A DNA stretch of 64,000 nucleotides. Source: Burkholderiaceae bacterium (GTDB lineage: Bacteria; Pseudomonadota; Gammaproteobacteria; Burkholderiales; Burkholderiaceae). The notes under the pieces are model-generated. The model did no database searches. It was not told where the DNA came from and worked only from the letters and a program-made list of their open reading frames with translations. Every line of letters starts with the position of its first letter. The first letter of the stretch is position 1. A program made the translations under genes and the position numbers. This document shows positions 18,810 through 28,240 of the stretch, piece by piece. The stretch lies in the NCBI GenBank assembly GCA_947450605.1, contig CANFWB010000001.1, forward strand, positions 42,744-106,743. Direction: 5' to 3'.

Positions 18810-20225
18810 TCAAAGCACCTTGGAGTAAGTGCCTCTAGCCAGAGACTCCCTGAGATGACGGTCAAAGGTCATCGCTACACGTCTGGCTAGCAATCTACCT
18901 TTGATGGGTACAACAATCGTAGCGCCCTGCCACTCGAGGAGGCCAGCATCCTCTAGATGTTTGAGTTCCTCAATCTCCGTTTTGAAATAACTTGAGAAAT
19001 CGATGTGATGGGATTGAGCAAACTGCTCTGTATCTAGAGCAAATTGGCACATCAACTCACCAATCAACTCACGGCGGAGTAAATCATCTGTATCTAGCTG
19101 TAGACCCCGAAGCGTTGGTAGATGACCATCATCAATCGCCGCATAGTATTCATCCAGGGTGCGGACATTTTGAGAGTAGCTATCGTCGACCTTCCCAATA
19201 GAGGAAATACCAAAGGCCAGTAGATCGCACTCCGCCTGAGTGGAGTAGCCCTGAAAATTACGGTGTAACTTTCCTTCTTTTTGAGCAATTGCCAGCTCAT
19301 CATCCGGCTTAGCAAAGTGGTCCATACCAATAAACACGTACCCTGCCTCGCCCAATCGCTCAATCGTATTAGACAGAATGTCGAGCTTATCCGCAGCGCC
19401 TGGTAAATCAGCCTCGTCAATTCGGCGCTGAGGTTTAAAGATGTGAGGCAAATGTGCATAGTTATAGACAGAGAGGCGATCTGGACTCATCTTCAGTACT
19501 GCATCGACAGTCTCTTTGAAGGTCTCTGGTGTTTGCTTAGGTAGCCCGTAGATCAGATCTACGCTTCTGGATTTAAATCCATACTGCCTGGACCAATCCA
19601 TGACTGCCTGAGTCTCTTCAATGGTTTGTACGCGATGCACTGCTTGCTGAACCTCTAAATTGAAGTCTTGTACTCCAAGGCTGATACGGTTAAAACCCAA
19701 CTCAGCCAGTAAGGCAATATCAGCCTCGGTCACGCGGCGAGGATCAATCTCAATCGAATACTCACCACCAGGAAGTAAATCAAAATGCTCACGCGTGTGA
19801 TGCATTAACTCAATCATCTCTTCATGGGATAAAAATGTGGGAGTGCCACCGCCCCAGTGCAACTGAGTCACAGGAATTTTTCCCTGAGTACCCATGGCGG
19901 CGCAAACCATCGCCATTTCCTTGGCTAAATACTTGATGTACTTAGCGCTACGTCCGTGGTCTTTTGTGATGATTTTGTTGCAACCACAGTAGTAACAAAT
20001 GTTGGGACAAAACGGCAAATGAAAATATAGCGACAGTGGTTTGTTTACTTTAGCCACACGCTGTAATGCACCCAAATAATCCGCCTCACCAAATTCACCA
20101 TGAAAACGATCGGCGCTGGGATATGAGGTATAGCGCGGTCCATTGATGTCAAACTTTTGCAATAGCTCTGGATGAAAAAGTACTTCTTTTTCATTTGAGC
20201 TAGCCACAGAACCTACTGAACTCAT
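18810..20225 (-). CDS. hemN: oxygen-independent coproporphyrinogen III dehydrogenase
   Basis: YTSYPSADRF, FHLPFCPNICYYCGCNKI radical-SAM motif. Confidence 0.95.
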   Translation of the reverse strand: MSSVGSVASSNEKEVLFHPELLQKFDINGPRYTSYPSADRFHGEFGEADYLGALQRVAKVNKPLSLYFHLPFCPNICYYCGCNKIITKDHGRSAKYIKYLAKEMAMVCAAMGTQGKIPVTQLHWGGGTPTFLSHEEMIELMHHTREHFDLLPGGEYSIEIDPRRVTEADIALLAELGFNRISLGVQDFNLEVQQAVHRVQTIEETQAVMDWSRQYGFKSRSVDLIYGLPKQTPETFKETVDAVLKMSPDRLSVYNYAHLPHIFKPQRRIDEADLPGAADKLDILSNTIERLGEAGYVFIGMDHFAKPDDELAIAQKEGKLHRNFQGYSTQAECDLLAFGISSIGKVDDSYSQNVRTLDEYYAAIDDGHLPTLRGLQLDTDDLLRRELIGELMCQFALDTEQFAQSHHIDFSSYFKTEIEELKHLEDAGLLEWQGATIVVPIKGRLLARRVAMTFDRHLRESLARGTYSKVL

Positions 20226-20244
20226 CAGAAATTAGTCTATTGAA

Positions 20245-21921
20245 TTATTGGGAAAGATAGTCAAGTGCAACTGCTTCTGCTACTTTAATCCCATCCACCC
20301 CTGCCGACAAGATTCCACCAGCATAGCCAGCACCCTCACCCGCAGGATATAAACCCTTGATATTGAGGCTCTGAAAATTTGCGCCTCTTGTAATGCGCAA
20401 TGGAGAAGATGTTCGCGTCTCAATGCCAGTCAGCACAGCATCCTTCATCGAAAAGCCTTTAATCTGCTTCTCAAACGCAGGGATAGCCTCTCGAATCGCT
20501 TCAATTGCATAAGCAGGCAAGGAGTCTGCCAGATCGGTCAGGTGAACTCCAGGCTTATAGGACGGCATCACGCTGCCAAATTCTGTAGAAGCCTTGCCCA
20601 CCAAGAAGTCTCCCACGAGCTGTCCAGGCGCTTCATAGGTCGACCCGCCCAGCTCATATGCTTTTGATTCCAAGGCCCTCTGAAACTCAATCCCAGCCAA
20701 AGGGCCGCCTGGGTAGTCTTCGGGGGTAATTCCGACAACAATGCCAGCGTTGGCATTGCGCTCATTGCGTGAGTATTGACTCATCCCATTCGTCACCACA
20801 CGATTGGGTTCAGATGTAGCGGCAACCACTGTGCCGCCCGGGCACATACAGAAACTGTAGACCGCGCGACCATTCTTGGCATGGTGAACTAACTTATAGT
20901 CAGCTGCGCCAATGAGCTCATTACCCGCATGTGGCCCCAGGCGAGCCTTATCAATCAGTGACTGTGGGTGCTCAATGCGGAAGCCTACCGAAAATGGTTT
21001 CGCCTCCATATAAACACCAGCCGCATGCAGTGCCTCAAAGGTATCGCGTGCGCTATGGCCTAAAGCGAGCACCACATGATTAGCAGCTAAATCAGGCTGC
21101 CCTTCTATTTTGATGCCCGTGATCTGATTATCTTGAATGTCAAAACCAGTCACCTTTTGTGAGAAACGAATTTCTCCACCAAGCTCGATAATTTCTTGGC
21201 GCATTTTTTCAACTACGCCAACTAAGCGGAAAGTGCCGATATGGGGCTTGGCTACATAACGAATTTCTTCTGGAGCACCCGCCTTAATAAACTCACTAAT
21301 CACTTTGCGACCGTAAAACTTGGGATCTTTAATTTGACTATAAAGCTTGCCGTCAGAAAACGTACCCGCTCCACCCTCACCAAACTGGACATTGGACTCG
21401 GGGTTCAGTACATTCTTACGCCAAAGACCCCAAGTATCCTGGGTGCGCTCACGCACTTTCTTACCTCGCTCCAGTACGATCGGCTTAAAGCCCATCTGTG
21501 CCAACACTAAAGCAGCAAAAATTCCACAAGGCCCAAAACCGACGACTACCGGGCGCTCAAAACTGTCCGCCTTGACTTGGGTGGCGTTTGCCACAAAGTG
21601 ATAGCTCGTATCTGGGGATGGCCGCACATGTACATCATTCGCAAATTGCTTGAGTAATTTTTCTTCATCCTTTACCGATAAATCGACGGTATAGATAAAG
21701 GCCAGAGCCACATTCTTTCTGGCGTCATAACTACGCTTAAAGATATCGGTCCGAATTAAGTCTTCAGGCTGGAGATTCAAACGCGTCAAAATCGCCTCTT
21801 CCAATGCCTCTGGGGCATGGCTAATAGGTAGGCGAAGTTCAGTAATACGGATCATGGGTTCTACGATACACAGTAAATGGGGGTGATTTTCGAAATAATA
21901 CTGGCAGAGGCGGGTAAGCAC
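20245..21921 (-). CDS. NAD(P)/FAD-dependent oxidoreductase
   Basis: VVVGFGPCGIFAALVLAQMGFKPIVLERG dinucleotide-binding motif; long FAD-dependent dehydrogenase. Confidence 0.8.
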   Translation of the reverse strand: MLTRLCQYYFENHPHLLCIVEPMIRITELRLPISHAPEALEEAILTRLNLQPEDLIRTDIFKRSYDARKNVALAFIYTVDLSVKDEEKLLKQFANDVHVRPSPDTSYHFVANATQVKADSFERPVVVGFGPCGIFAALVLAQMGFKPIVLERGKKVRERTQDTWGLWRKNVLNPESNVQFGEGGAGTFSDGKLYSQIKDPKFYGRKVISEFIKAGAPEEIRYVAKPHIGTFRLVGVVEKMRQEIIELGGEIRFSQKVTGFDIQDNQITGIKIEGQPDLAANHVVLALGHSARDTFEALHAAGVYMEAKPFSVGFRIEHPQSLIDKARLGPHAGNELIGAADYKLVHHAKNGRAVYSFCMCPGGTVVAATSEPNRVVTNGMSQYSRNERNANAGIVVGITPEDYPGGPLAGIEFQRALESKAYELGGSTYEAPGQLVGDFLVGKASTEFGSVMPSYKPGVHLTDLADSLPAYAIEAIREAIPAFEKQIKGFSMKDAVLTGIETRTSSPLRITRGANFQSLNIKGLYPAGEGAGYAGGILSAGVDGIKVAEAVALDYLSQ

Positions 21922-21943
21922 AGTTTAAAGGCGATAATGCGCC

Positions 21944-22492
21944 ATGGCTCTACGCGCAACTATCCACAAAGCCGACGTCCACGTCGCAGACTCCGACCGC
22001 CACTATTACGGCAGTCACTCCCTCACCATCGCCAAGCATCCATCAGAAACTGAAGAGCGGATGATGGTTCGCATTATTGCCTTTGCCCTGCAAGCCCAAG
22101 AAGATTTGGCCTTTACTAAAGGCCTAAGCGATACGGATGAGCCAGATCTCTGGGTGAAGGATCTCACCGATGCCATTAAGCTCTGGATTGAAATTGGTCA
22201 GCCAGATGAGCGGCGTATCCTCAAAGCCTGTGGGCGATCTGATCAAGTGATCGTCTATTGCTATGGTGGACACACTAGCAAGATCTGGTGGGATGGCATT
22301 GCCAACAAGCTGACTCGTGCACGCAATCTCCAAGTCATCTCCATTCCGGCAGAGCAGGCCAAGGAACTCAATAAGTTAGTGGAACGCAGCATGGTTCTGC
22401 ATGTCAATATTCAAGATGGCGAAGCCTATGTATCTTCAGATATGGGCCAAGTCACCATCACCCCTGAGATTTGGCGCAGCCAGCAACAATGA
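21944..22492 (+). CDS. yaeQ: YaeQ family protein
   Basis: MALRATIHKADVHVADSDRHYYGSHSLTIAKHPSETEERMMVRI is typical YaeQ. Confidence 0.93.
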   Translation: MALRATIHKADVHVADSDRHYYGSHSLTIAKHPSETEERMMVRIIAFALQAQEDLAFTKGLSDTDEPDLWVKDLTDAIKLWIEIGQPDERRILKACGRSDQVIVYCYGGHTSKIWWDGIANKLTRARNLQVISIPAEQAKELNKLVERSMVLHVNIQDGEAYVSSDMGQVTITPEIWRSQQQ

Positions 22493-22905
22493 AGCCTGTA
22501 GTTTTAGACACCAATATCTTGCTCGATATTTTTGTCTTCAATGATGAAAGGGCTGTTGATCTAAAACAAGCAATTCTGGGGCGGCGTATTCAGGCTGTGG
22601 CTAGTCAGAAGACGCTTGCAGAATTTGCTGATGTTCTCTCGCGCCCTCTCTTTAAGCTTGATGAGGAAACTCAGTTGGCTATTCTGGCTCAATGGAAATC
22701 CAACGCACAGCAAGTGGACGATTCCAACTTGGCACCTGCGCCCTGGAAATGCCGAGATACAGATGATCAAATCTTTTTGGATTTAGCCTATCAACTCAGG
22801 CCCACGATACTGATTAGTAAAGACAATGCAGTACTCCAGCTCGCCAATCGAGCAGCTCCAGAAGGCATTCTCATTACCAGCGACTACCAAGCCTTCAAAC
22901 TGTAG
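22489..22905 (+). CDS. PIN-domain protein, putative toxin-like nuclease
   Basis: [14 protein letters not shown] and [14 protein letters not shown] motifs; ATGA overlap with yaeQ. Confidence 0.8.
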   Translation: MKPVVLDTNILLDIFVFNDERAVDLKQAILGRRIQAVASQKTLAEFADVLSRPLFKLDEETQLAILAQWKSNAQQVDDSNLAPAPWKCRDTDDQIFLDLAYQLRPTILISKDNAVLQLANRAAPEGILITSDYQAFKL

Positions 22906-24010
22906 AGCTAAAGCGCAGACCCTTAGCCGCTTCAGCAGCAATCTCAAACGATTTCAAGCGTGCTTGATGATCAAAGATTTGGCCGGTGATAATAATTTCA
23001 TTGGCGCCAGTTAAATCTAGCCAACGTTGCATCTCGTTTCTTACCGTCTGCATAGACCCGACGGCTGAACAGCGCAAGGCATTAGTCGCAGTGACTTTTT
23101 CATGAGGCTCGCAAAAGTCGTCCAGACTCTCTATTGGCGGCGGTAATTGTCCTCGGGTGTTACGACGCATCCGAATCACATTTTGTTGCAAGGTAGTAAA
23201 TAAGTAACTTGCTTCCTCATCGGTATCAGCAGCCACGACATTCATCAAAAATGCTGAATAGGGTTTAGCCAACTTATCCGAAGGCTTAAACATCTCACGA
23301 TAGATCGGCATGGCATCAAGCAATTGCTCGGGAGCAAAGTGTGAGGCGAACGCATAAGGTAAGCCAAAGTAAGCAGCCAATTGAGCGCCATATAGACTGG
23401 AGCCCAATATCCAAATAGGCACCTCAGTATCAGCGCCCGGAATCGCCCTGACAGCCTGCCCCTCCTGAATCGGCCCAAAATAGTGCTGCAACTCACGCAC
23501 ATCCTGCGGAAAGCGGTCATCACCCCCCAGTAAATCTCGACGTAAGGCTCTTGCCGTCATCTGATCGGTGCCTGGGGCACGACCCAATCCCAACTCAATA
23601 CGACCAGGATAGATCGATACCAGCGTGCCAAACTGCTCTGCAATGACTAATGGAGCATGGTTAGGCAGCATCACCCCGCCCGACCCAACCAAAATAGTTT
23701 TTGTGCCCGCAGCAATATAGCCCACCAAGACTGCCGTCGCTGAACTGGCGTTACCGGTCATATTGTGATGCTCCGCTACCCAATAGCGGGTATAACCCCA
23801 ATTCTCTGCATGCTGCGCAACATCTAAAGAGTTTCGCAAGGCATCTGCAGCGGTAAATCCCTGGGGGATTGGAGATATATCTAGAATGGAGTACGGGACG
23901 CAATTTGTCATCCTTAGATCATACTGAGAAAGCACCTTTTTGACATGAGCAAACCAAAAATGGCCGATGCCGATGACGGCCTCTTTAAGCCGGGCAGTAA
24001 GTTGAAGCAC
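22895..24010 (-). CDS. LLM class flavin-dependent oxidoreductase
   Basis: [53 protein letters not shown] luciferase-like signature. Confidence 0.9.
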   Translation of the reverse strand: MLQLTARLKEAVIGIGHFWFAHVKKVLSQYDLRMTNCVPYSILDISPIPQGFTAADALRNSLDVAQHAENWGYTRYWVAEHHNMTGNASSATAVLVGYIAAGTKTILVGSGGVMLPNHAPLVIAEQFGTLVSIYPGRIELGLGRAPGTDQMTARALRRDLLGGDDRFPQDVRELQHYFGPIQEGQAVRAIPGADTEVPIWILGSSLYGAQLAAYFGLPYAFASHFAPEQLLDAMPIYREMFKPSDKLAKPYSAFLMNVVAADTDEEASYLFTTLQQNVIRMRRNTRGQLPPPIESLDDFCEPHEKVTATNALRCSAVGSMQTVRNEMQRWLDLTGANEIIITGQIFDHQARLKSFEIAAEAAKGLRFSSTV

Positions 24011-24166
24011 ATCAAGACTGGCGGGTTTTATAAGGTGGTGTTACTAGCCAATACTGAATCCAACCTTGAGCCAGCCTATGTCTATGAATCTTTACAATCG
24101 CATGATTTTTGGATTAGACCCAAGGCAGAGATGGAAGATGGTCGATTTGAGTTAGTCGATGCCTAA
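23945..24166 (+). CDS. DUF1653-like small protein
   Basis: [18 protein letters not shown]...[24 protein letters not shown]; overlaps the 5' end of the divergent oxidoreductase ORF. Confidence 0.65.
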   Translation: MSKPKMADADDGLFKPGSKLKHIKTGGFYKVVLLANTESNLEPAYVYESLQSHDFWIRPKAEMEDGRFELVDA

Positions 24167-24187
24167 GATAAAGATAGAGGATTTGAA

Positions 24188-24391
24188 ATGACGGAAGATC
24201 GCATCACCAACCTTGAAATCAAGCTGAGCTTTACGGAAGATCTTATTGATCAACTCAATCAGACGATCTACAAGCAACAGCAGCAAATTGAATTTCTGTA
24301 TCGAGAACTGAAGTCGATCAAAGAACAGGCTAGCAGCGGGGATGGCGCAGGCAGCAATAACCCAAAAGATGAAATACCCCCACATTATTAA
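24188..24391 (+). CDS. slyX: SlyX family protein
   Basis: RITNLEIKLSFTEDLIDQLNQTIYKQQQQIEFL...PKDEIPPHY. Confidence 0.85.
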   Translation: MTEDRITNLEIKLSFTEDLIDQLNQTIYKQQQQIEFLYRELKSIKEQASSGDGAGSNNPKDEIPPHY

Positions 24392-24416
24392 AGCCCTTGA
24401 TTAATTATTAATAAAG

Positions 24417-24436
24417 TTATATCATTTTTGATATAA
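24417..24436. promoter_or_regulatory. perfect inverted repeat TTATATCA-TTTT-TGATATAA, probable TA operator
   Basis: 8-bp arms, 4-nt spacer, just upstream of the RelE-like/XRE pair. Confidence 0.6.
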
Positions 24437-24458
24437 TTTATGGACGACTAAATGGATC

Positions 24459-24775
24459 GTGCATACCTTAAATACCACGGTTGATTTAGAGCTCGAAGCA
24501 CTTCCAGCGGATATCAGAAGTCGCTTTATTAGAGTTTCCGGATTGATTGAGCAGTTTGGTCCTCGGGATGTTGGCATGCCTCATATCAAATCCTTAGGTG
24601 CTAAATTTTGGGAAATACGAATCTCTGGCAGGGATGGCATTGCAAGAGGCATTTATATTTATGCGAGTGGGAAAAAAATTATCGTACTGCATGTGTTTAT
24701 GAAAAAACACAGAAAACCCCATCTGCATCTTTAGCGATTGCCGAAAAAAGGGCCAAACAGGCAAATTTAATATGA
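24459..24775 (+). CDS. RelE/HigB-like (Gp49 family) toxin; GTG start; zero frame ends at 24734, conserved C-terminus lies in the -1 frame after an A6 run, ending at TGA 24773-24775
   Basis: ADIRSRFIRVSGLIEQFGP...MPHIKSLGAKFWEIRISGRDGIARGIYIY...IIVLHVFMKK, then KTQKTPSASLAIAEKRAKQANLI* in the -1 frame. Confidence 0.75.
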
Positions 24776-25077
24776 CGAAGATTTCCAATTTACATAAAAA
24801 GTGGATTAAAAATCCTGAGTATAAAAAGGCTTACGATGAATCTCGCGTGAAATTTGAAATTGCTCAAGAGGTGATCGAGGCGCGCATGAAACGTGGATTG
24901 TCCCAGGAAGAGCTGGCAGCACTCATGAGTACATCTCAATCTGCGATAGCCAGACTGGAAAGTGGTGCCGGACTACCATCACTGAGAACCTTAACAAAGC
25001 TTGCAGCAGCAACCAATACTCATATAGAAATTCACTTTAAGCCCATTAAAAATTCGAAGCAAAAATTAGCCGCCTAA
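24772..25077 (+). CDS. XRE family antitoxin (HigA-like)
   Basis: HTH: RMKRGLSQEELAALMSTSQSAIARLESGAGLPSLRTLTKLAAATN; start overlaps the -1-frame toxin stop (ATGA). Confidence 0.87.
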   Translation: MTKISNLHKKWIKNPEYKKAYDESRVKFEIAQEVIEARMKRGLSQEELAALMSTSQSAIARLESGAGLPSLRTLTKLAAATNTHIEIHFKPIKNSKQKLAA

Positions 25078-25141
25078 TCCCTTGCAAAAATCAGTTACGA
25101 TTGATGTAGATTTTAGAAAAACCATCGAAAGGGAGCTCATC

Positions 25142-25489
25142 ATGGGTAACTTAGTACCGTTTTTAGTCCAATGGGGTTTAACCTCTTTATCCCTCTGGGT
25201 TGCCAGCTATCTGTTTAGCGGCCTACGTTTTGCGGATGGCGGATCATTGCTGATCGCAGCCCTGCTGCTTGGATTTGCCAATGCCATTGTCAAGCCATTA
25301 TTAATTCTGTTTACCTTGCCACTGACAGTCCTCACCATGGGATTGTTTTTGCTGGTTGTGAATGCCTTAGTACTGATGTTGGTTTCTGCAGTAGTCAGTG
25401 GCTTCTCAATCTCTAGCTTCTGGACAGCCTTCTTTGCCAGTATCTTTATTTCTTTATTCAGCTTATTTGTGAGCGGAATCCTGTTTTAA
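25142..25489 (+). CDS. phage holin family 4-like membrane protein
   Basis: MGNLVPFLVQWGLTSLSLWVASYLFSGLRFADGGSLLIAALLLGFANAIVKPLLILFTLPLTVLTMGLF. Confidence 0.8.
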   Translation: MGNLVPFLVQWGLTSLSLWVASYLFSGLRFADGGSLLIAALLLGFANAIVKPLLILFTLPLTVLTMGLFLLVVNALVLMLVSAVVSGFSISSFWTAFFASIFISLFSLFVSGILF

Positions 25490-25492
25490 GCA

Positions 25493-27313
25493 TTACTCCG
25501 CCCCAGGGTAAATATCGGACCAGGGGTGGAGCGCTTCGCGGCAGGGATGACTTTTGGTAGTCATCGATCTAGCATTTTCAGCCAGAATAGTTGCGCCCCC
25601 AGTCAATATCCCCAGCCCGATCGAGACGGCGCTATTCACTACTCCAGCTTGGTTGATGCCGGTCTTGGGGTGCATTAATGTTCCACCAATCTTCACTAAG
25701 CCAGCCAAATCTAGGCCGCTAGTAATACCCGATTTTTCTCGAGGCTCAATCGTAAGACTCACCGCCTCTGTTTTTAAGTTGATAGAGCCCGCCAGCACCA
25801 CATCCAATCTATCGGTTTCAGCACCAACGGTATTGGCTATGTTGACTTGCCCATTGTTAATAGGCAGATAGGCAACTGCACACTCCAAAATCGTTTCAGT
25901 AGATTTTTTACGTAAGGGATTCATGGAATCCAATAGGGTGACTGCGAAGTCGCCAGCATCATTCAAAAAGTTGGAGCCCATCTTAGCCTGCTGAATACTC
26001 AGCTGAATCTTGCCACTAGAATTTCCTACCATCTGATGCAGGCTTACTCCCGAAGCTTTTACATCAAAAGCCAACTTCATATTGCCGCCACTCACCTTTG
26101 AGCTTGGGTCAACCCTGGCCAATAAATTTTCGAGCGTGAAATCTTTCGTCACCCCCTTGGCCGATAGTGTGGGATTAGCCGTATTGGTTTGAGAGAGTTT
26201 GATCTGGATATCAGCACTTCCCTTGCCCATCTGCAGTGTCAGATGGGGAATATCAATAACGCTGCCATCCAATTGCACAGTGGCCTGCAAATTTTCTATT
26301 GGCTTGCGCTTTGGTAAACCCAATTCAGCAATATTGATCATCAGCTTCCCCTTGGCTTGAGGCAATGCGTCAAAGGGAATATTCTCATTGCTAAATAAAT
26401 AACGAGACTGTGGCGCCCCAGAGTCCTGGTGCGCCAGCGGCTTCTTGGGTTTGGCGCCTCCCAGAGCCCGGGATGGCTGAGCACTGGTTCCACTGAAAGA
26501 AGGCCAGTCAAATGCTTTCGAAGTCAGCGCTAAATTGACATTGGGTACGGCCTGAGGATTCTTATTCATCTCACCCTGAATCAGCATCGACTTGCCATTC
26601 AGAGTCAAATTCAGGTCCAAGGGAAAACGGCTCGCAGAGACATCCCACTGTTTTAGTAATCCGGAAATTAAACCTGTTTTGCCACTGAGCTCTAAATCTT
26701 GCCCTTGAATCTTCATGCCAAGAGAAATAGCGGTTTTATCGCCACTCTCATTGAATGACAAGCGCTTAATTTGATAGCTCGAAGCTGAGCTCACATCTTG
26801 ATACTGAATCTGGGCATCAAGCACAGAAAGATTCTCCATGAAGATAAAGCCATCAGCATCTGAGGAGCTAGCCACACTACCATCACTAGGAAGGCTGGCG
26901 CCATTCGAGGTCGGCGCATTCATTTCCCAGTTCACTTTACCTAATGCATTTTTCTGCAAAAATAATTCTAGGCCACTGAGTTTCACGCTAGCAATCTCAA
27001 TCCGTTTACTCAGAAGCGGGAGAGTTTTAACCTCCAAATCAATGCGCTTGAGAGTCAGCATCTCAGGCGCATCAGCCCACGCCGCATTACTTAAACTTAA
27101 ACCCTCCGCTGAAACTGAAATTCTCGGAAATAGGCTGAGGCTAACTGGTCCGGAAATCTTTAAATCACGTCCGGTAGCAGACTTGACCGAGATCACCAGC
27201 AATCTAGTCAACTTCGCCGGATCAACTGTTGAGGCGGCATACCACGTGCCCACTCCGCCCAAAAGGATTAGGCCAGCCAGAATGATGAGAATGATCTTGA
27301 GTCTTTTAGTCAT
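25493..27313 (-). CDS. AsmA family protein
   Basis: N-terminal TM followed by VDPAKLTRLLVISVKSATGRDLKISGPVSLSLFPRISVSAEGLSLSNA. Confidence 0.9.
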   Translation of the reverse strand: MTKRLKIILIILAGLILLGGVGTWYAASTVDPAKLTRLLVISVKSATGRDLKISGPVSLSLFPRISVSAEGLSLSNAAWADAPEMLTLKRIDLEVKTLPLLSKRIEIASVKLSGLELFLQKNALGKVNWEMNAPTSNGASLPSDGSVASSSDADGFIFMENLSVLDAQIQYQDVSSASSYQIKRLSFNESGDKTAISLGMKIQGQDLELSGKTGLISGLLKQWDVSASRFPLDLNLTLNGKSMLIQGEMNKNPQAVPNVNLALTSKAFDWPSFSGTSAQPSRALGGAKPKKPLAHQDSGAPQSRYLFSNENIPFDALPQAKGKLMINIAELGLPKRKPIENLQATVQLDGSVIDIPHLTLQMGKGSADIQIKLSQTNTANPTLSAKGVTKDFTLENLLARVDPSSKVSGGNMKLAFDVKASGVSLHQMVGNSSGKIQLSIQQAKMGSNFLNDAGDFAVTLLDSMNPLRKKSTETILECAVAYLPINNGQVNIANTVGAETDRLDVVLAGSINLKTEAVSLTIEPREKSGITSGLDLAGLVKIGGTLMHPKTGINQAGVVNSAVSIGLGILTGGATILAENARSMTTKSHPCREALHPWSDIYPGAE

Positions 27314-27391
27314 TGTGAGTTGATTCTAACTTTATGGATGGCTTGCTAGACTAGAATTCAGTCTTAGATATCCTACGCCAATCATCCCCCT

Positions 27392-27739
27392 ATGAATACC
27401 ACTGCCAATCTTCCTAAATGCCCAGCCTGCCAAGAGGATATGACTTACCCTGACGGCGAAAATTATGTTTGCGCCCAATGCGGCCATGAATGGCCCATAA
27501 CCGCTGTTGCAGAAGAAGATGAAGGCGGTCTGATTGTGAAGGATGCTAATGGCAATTTATTGGCCGATGGCGACACGGTAACGCTCATTAAAGACCTGAA
27601 GGTTAAGGGATCTTCAACTACGCTCAAGGTGGGAAGCAAAATTAAAGGCATTCGCCTGGTTTCAGGTGATCATGAAGTGGATTGCAAAACAGAAGCCGGC
27701 AATATGTTGCTCAAGGCCTGCTTTTTGAAGAAAGCCTAA
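27392..27739 (+). CDS. yjdM: zinc ribbon domain-containing protein YjdM (PhnA-like)
   Basis: LPKCPACQEDMTYPDGENYVCAQCGHEW and KDANGNLLADGDTVTLIKDLKVKGSS. Confidence 0.92.
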   Translation: MNTTANLPKCPACQEDMTYPDGENYVCAQCGHEWPITAVAEEDEGGLIVKDANGNLLADGDTVTLIKDLKVKGSSTTLKVGSKIKGIRLVSGDHEVDCKTEAGNMLLKACFLKKA

Positions 27740-27750
27740 GCCTTAACTAA

Positions 27751-27795
27751 AGAACATCAGACTCAGCTACCGAACCTGATGTTCTGGCATTTTTA
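27751..27795 (+). terminator. stem-loop AGAACATCAG-N15-CTGATGTTCT followed by T-rich tract
   Basis: 10-bp perfect stem just downstream of yjdM. Confidence 0.6.
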
Positions 27796-28008
27796 ACTGC
27801 CAGCCTTTTTCAAGACAGCATAGATCTGATCCTTGAGTAGTAACTTCTCTTTTTTCAAGGTTTCGATCTCCTCAGGGGTGCTCGGCTCCGCATGGGCCTC
27901 CATTTTCTGAATCCGTTGATCTAGGTTGTTGTGTTTATCAAATAAATGAGAAAAGTGACGATCTGATGTTTTTAGCTTGGTAATTAACTCACGGTATTCA
28001 GGGAACAT
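27793..28008 (-). CDS. YdcH/DUF465 family protein
   Basis: FPEYRELITKLKTSDRHFSHLFDKHNNLDQRIQKME...LKKEKLLLKDQIYAVLK. Confidence 0.85.
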   Translation of the reverse strand: MFPEYRELITKLKTSDRHFSHLFDKHNNLDQRIQKMEAHAEPSTPEEIETLKKEKLLLKDQIYAVLKKAGS

Positions 28009-28240
28009 AGATTCTCTTCCGGTTGAGGTTATTCATAACTACACCGCTCCAGTGTAGCAAGATGGGCTCTAAATTCAAGCTACTCCGTCTTTTAAAAGGA
28101 TTAATAAAAACTATCAGGCACTAGACCTTGATATTGCAAGGTAAATACCCATATAGGTATCAGCAACAATGAATGGAAACTGAAGTAATATCCATTTGTG
28201 CGCTAAGCACATTAACTACCAAAAGGAAGGGTAATAGACC

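Noticed and set aside
25142-25489. Holin-like protein as evidence of a prophage
   Set aside because: This family is common as a chromosomal membrane protein; no other phage genes surround it.
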